Source of the DNA: CAYPOY01 sp964412395
GTDB taxonomy: Bacteria > Chloroflexota > Anaerolineae > B4-G1
Direction of reading: 5' to 3'
Assembly: GCA_964412395.1 (NCBI GenBank)
Contig: CAYPOY010000064.1
Location: 1-20,612, forward strand
DNA: 20,612 bases
Shown: one piece after another, positions 19,628 through 20,612 of the stretch
How positions within the stretch are numbered: the first letter of the stretch is position 1
Layout of the letters: each line of letters begins with the position of its first letter
Notes under the pieces: model-generated
Told to the model about the DNA's origin: nothing
Databases searched by the model: none
The model's input: the letters and a program-made list of their open reading frames with translations, nothing else
Program-made: the position numbers and the translations under genes

Positions 19628-20612
19628 ATGAAAGGCGTATTCGACAAACGCATTCATCTGATAGGCATCGGCGGGGCAGGGCTTTCGGCCATCGCTCGCG
19701 TGCTGATGGAACGGGGGGCAGAGGTCTCTGGCTCCGATCTGGTGCTTTCGCCGGTCGCGGAGGCGTTGGCGCGAGATGGAGCGCGGGTCTTCACCGGGCA
19801 CCGGGCGGAAAACGTGGCCGGTGCTGAGTTGGTCGTCATATCCTCGGCGGTGCCTGCATCCAACGTCGAGGTGCAGGCGGCGCAGGTGGCTGGTATCCCG
19901 GTGTTGAAACGGCCGGAGTTTCTCGGGCAGATGATGAACGGGCGGCTGGTGGTGGCGGTGGCCGGTACACACGGTAAGACGACAATGACGGCGATGATCG
20001 CCTCCATTCTCCTGGAGGCCGGGCGCGATCCGACTTTTATCGTCGGCGGGGTGATCGCAGGGTTGGGGACGAACGCCCGCGCGGGAGAGGGGCCACTATT
20101 CGTCATCGAGGCGGACGAGTACGACCGCACCTTCCTCAGCCTGACACCCAGAGTGGCAGTGGTGAGCATCGTCGAGCACGACCACCCGGACTGCTATCCG
20201 ACTTTTGCCGATTTCCGGGCTGCGTTTGAGGAGTTCACGGCACTGGTGCCGCGTGGTGGGCTGCTAGCGGTCGGCTGGGATGACCCGGTGGCGCGGGAAC
20301 TTGGCGAGCGACGGCGGGCTGCGGGGACACCGGTGGCATTCTTTGGGTTAAGGGAGGGGGCGGAGTGGCGGGCTGAGGAGGTGCGGCCCAACTTCGCCGG
20401 AGGTGTGGATTTTCTGGCTGTGCACAGAGGCGAGGTGCTGGGGTTGGTGCGGTTGCGGGTGCCCGGCGCCCACAATGCCTCCAACGCGATGGCGGCCCTG
20501 GCGGTGGCGGACTCTCTCGACGTCCCCTTTCGTGTAGCGAGGATTGCGCTGACCGGATTTCGCGGGGTGGGGCGGCGCTTCGAGGTCAAGGGCGAGGCCG
20601 GTGGTGTGGTCG
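19628..20612 (+). CDS. murC: UDP-MurNAc:L-alanine ligase MurC, N-terminal part
   Basis: MurC adds the first amino acid, L-Ala, to UDP-MurNAc. The frame opens at an ATG 10 nt after the CvpA-like gene and stays open for 328 codons to the window edge, so the end is missing. Motifs seen: HLIGIGGAGLSAIARVL (residues 10-26), the ATP loop VAGTHGKTTMTAMIA (111-125), VIEADEYDRTFLSL (159-172), and VSIVEHDHPDCYPT (179-192), where most MurC have 'NI..DH.D'. The middle domain continues with VPGAHNASNAMAALAV and FRGVGRRFEVKGE, the latter typical of MurC. The ribosome site is weak (TCGTGTTCCT), suggesting coupling to the gene before. No repeat insertion is seen in the visible part. Confidence 0.95.
   Translation, partial: MKGVFDKRIHLIGIGGAGLSAIARVLMERGAEVSGSDLVLSPVAEALARDGARVFTGHRAENVAGAELVVISSAVPASNVEVQAAQVAGIPVLKRPEFLGQMMNGRLVVAVAGTHGKTTMTAMIASILLEAGRDPTFIVGGVIAGLGTNARAGEGPLFVIEADEYDRTFLSLTPRVAVVSIVEHDHPDCYPTFADFRAAFEEFTALVPRGGLLAVGWDDPVARELGERRRAAGTPVAFFGLREGAEWRAEEVRPNFAGGVDFLAVHRGEVLGLVRLRVPGAHNASNAMAALAVADSLDVPFRVARIALTGFRGVGRRFEVKGEAGGVV

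Overview
The window is GC-rich bacterial chromosome. It most likely comes from a member of the Chloroflexota (Anaerolineae-like). This rests on the layout of the cell-wall cluster, an 83-residue small protein of a type I associate with that phylum, a tungsten-type aldehyde oxidoreductase, and many short palindromic repeats of a style common in those genomes. The phylum is an inference; nothing in the window proves it. No rRNA, tRNA, CRISPR array or complete transposon was seen.

Region 1 (1-4600) is an accessory stretch behind the 3' end of mfd. It holds a PIN-toxin/antitoxin pair on the minus strand, a MNT/HEPN pair on the plus strand, two small membrane proteins, a methyltransferase broken by one base, and an SCP2-like protein. 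The PIN module lies between two diverged copies of the mfd 3' end. Each copy carries the same promoter-like sequence (TTGACG, 17 bp, TATACT).

Region 2 (4600-8430) holds an iron-type alcohol dehydrogenase and an aldehyde:ferredoxin oxidoreductase, a plausible pair for interconverting alcohol, aldehyde and acid. Between them are a second, diverged copy of the dehydrogenase tail and the wreck of what looks like an antitoxin gene.

Region 3 (8430-20612) is the division and cell wall (dcw) cluster, all on the plus strand: mraZ, rsmH, ftsL-like, ftsI-type PBP, murF, mraY, an 83-residue unknown, murD, ftsW, murG, a CvpA-like membrane protein, and murC, which runs off the window. It starts with a good sigma-70-type promoter followed by four GTGG(G/A) repeats spaced exactly 10 bp, which reads as an MraZ operator. 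Several gene joints overlap (GTGA, TGATG, ATGA, 80 nt, 13 nt), so the cluster is probably one translationally coupled operon. murE is absent from its usual place between ftsI and murF.

The most unusual property is a set of short palindromic repeats that sit in frame inside conserved, mostly essential genes: the alcohol dehydrogenase, AOR, rsmH, murF, murD (three times) and murG. They also appear to have rewritten the N-terminus of MurD and the C-terminus of FtsW. The main class is a hairpin of C7-8 and G7-9 runs. In murD it has grown into a 30-nt tandem repeat and also occurs as a perfect 29-nt inverted copy about 1 kb away in the same gene. This recalls the in-frame Rickettsia palindromic elements, but in a different lineage and with different sequence.
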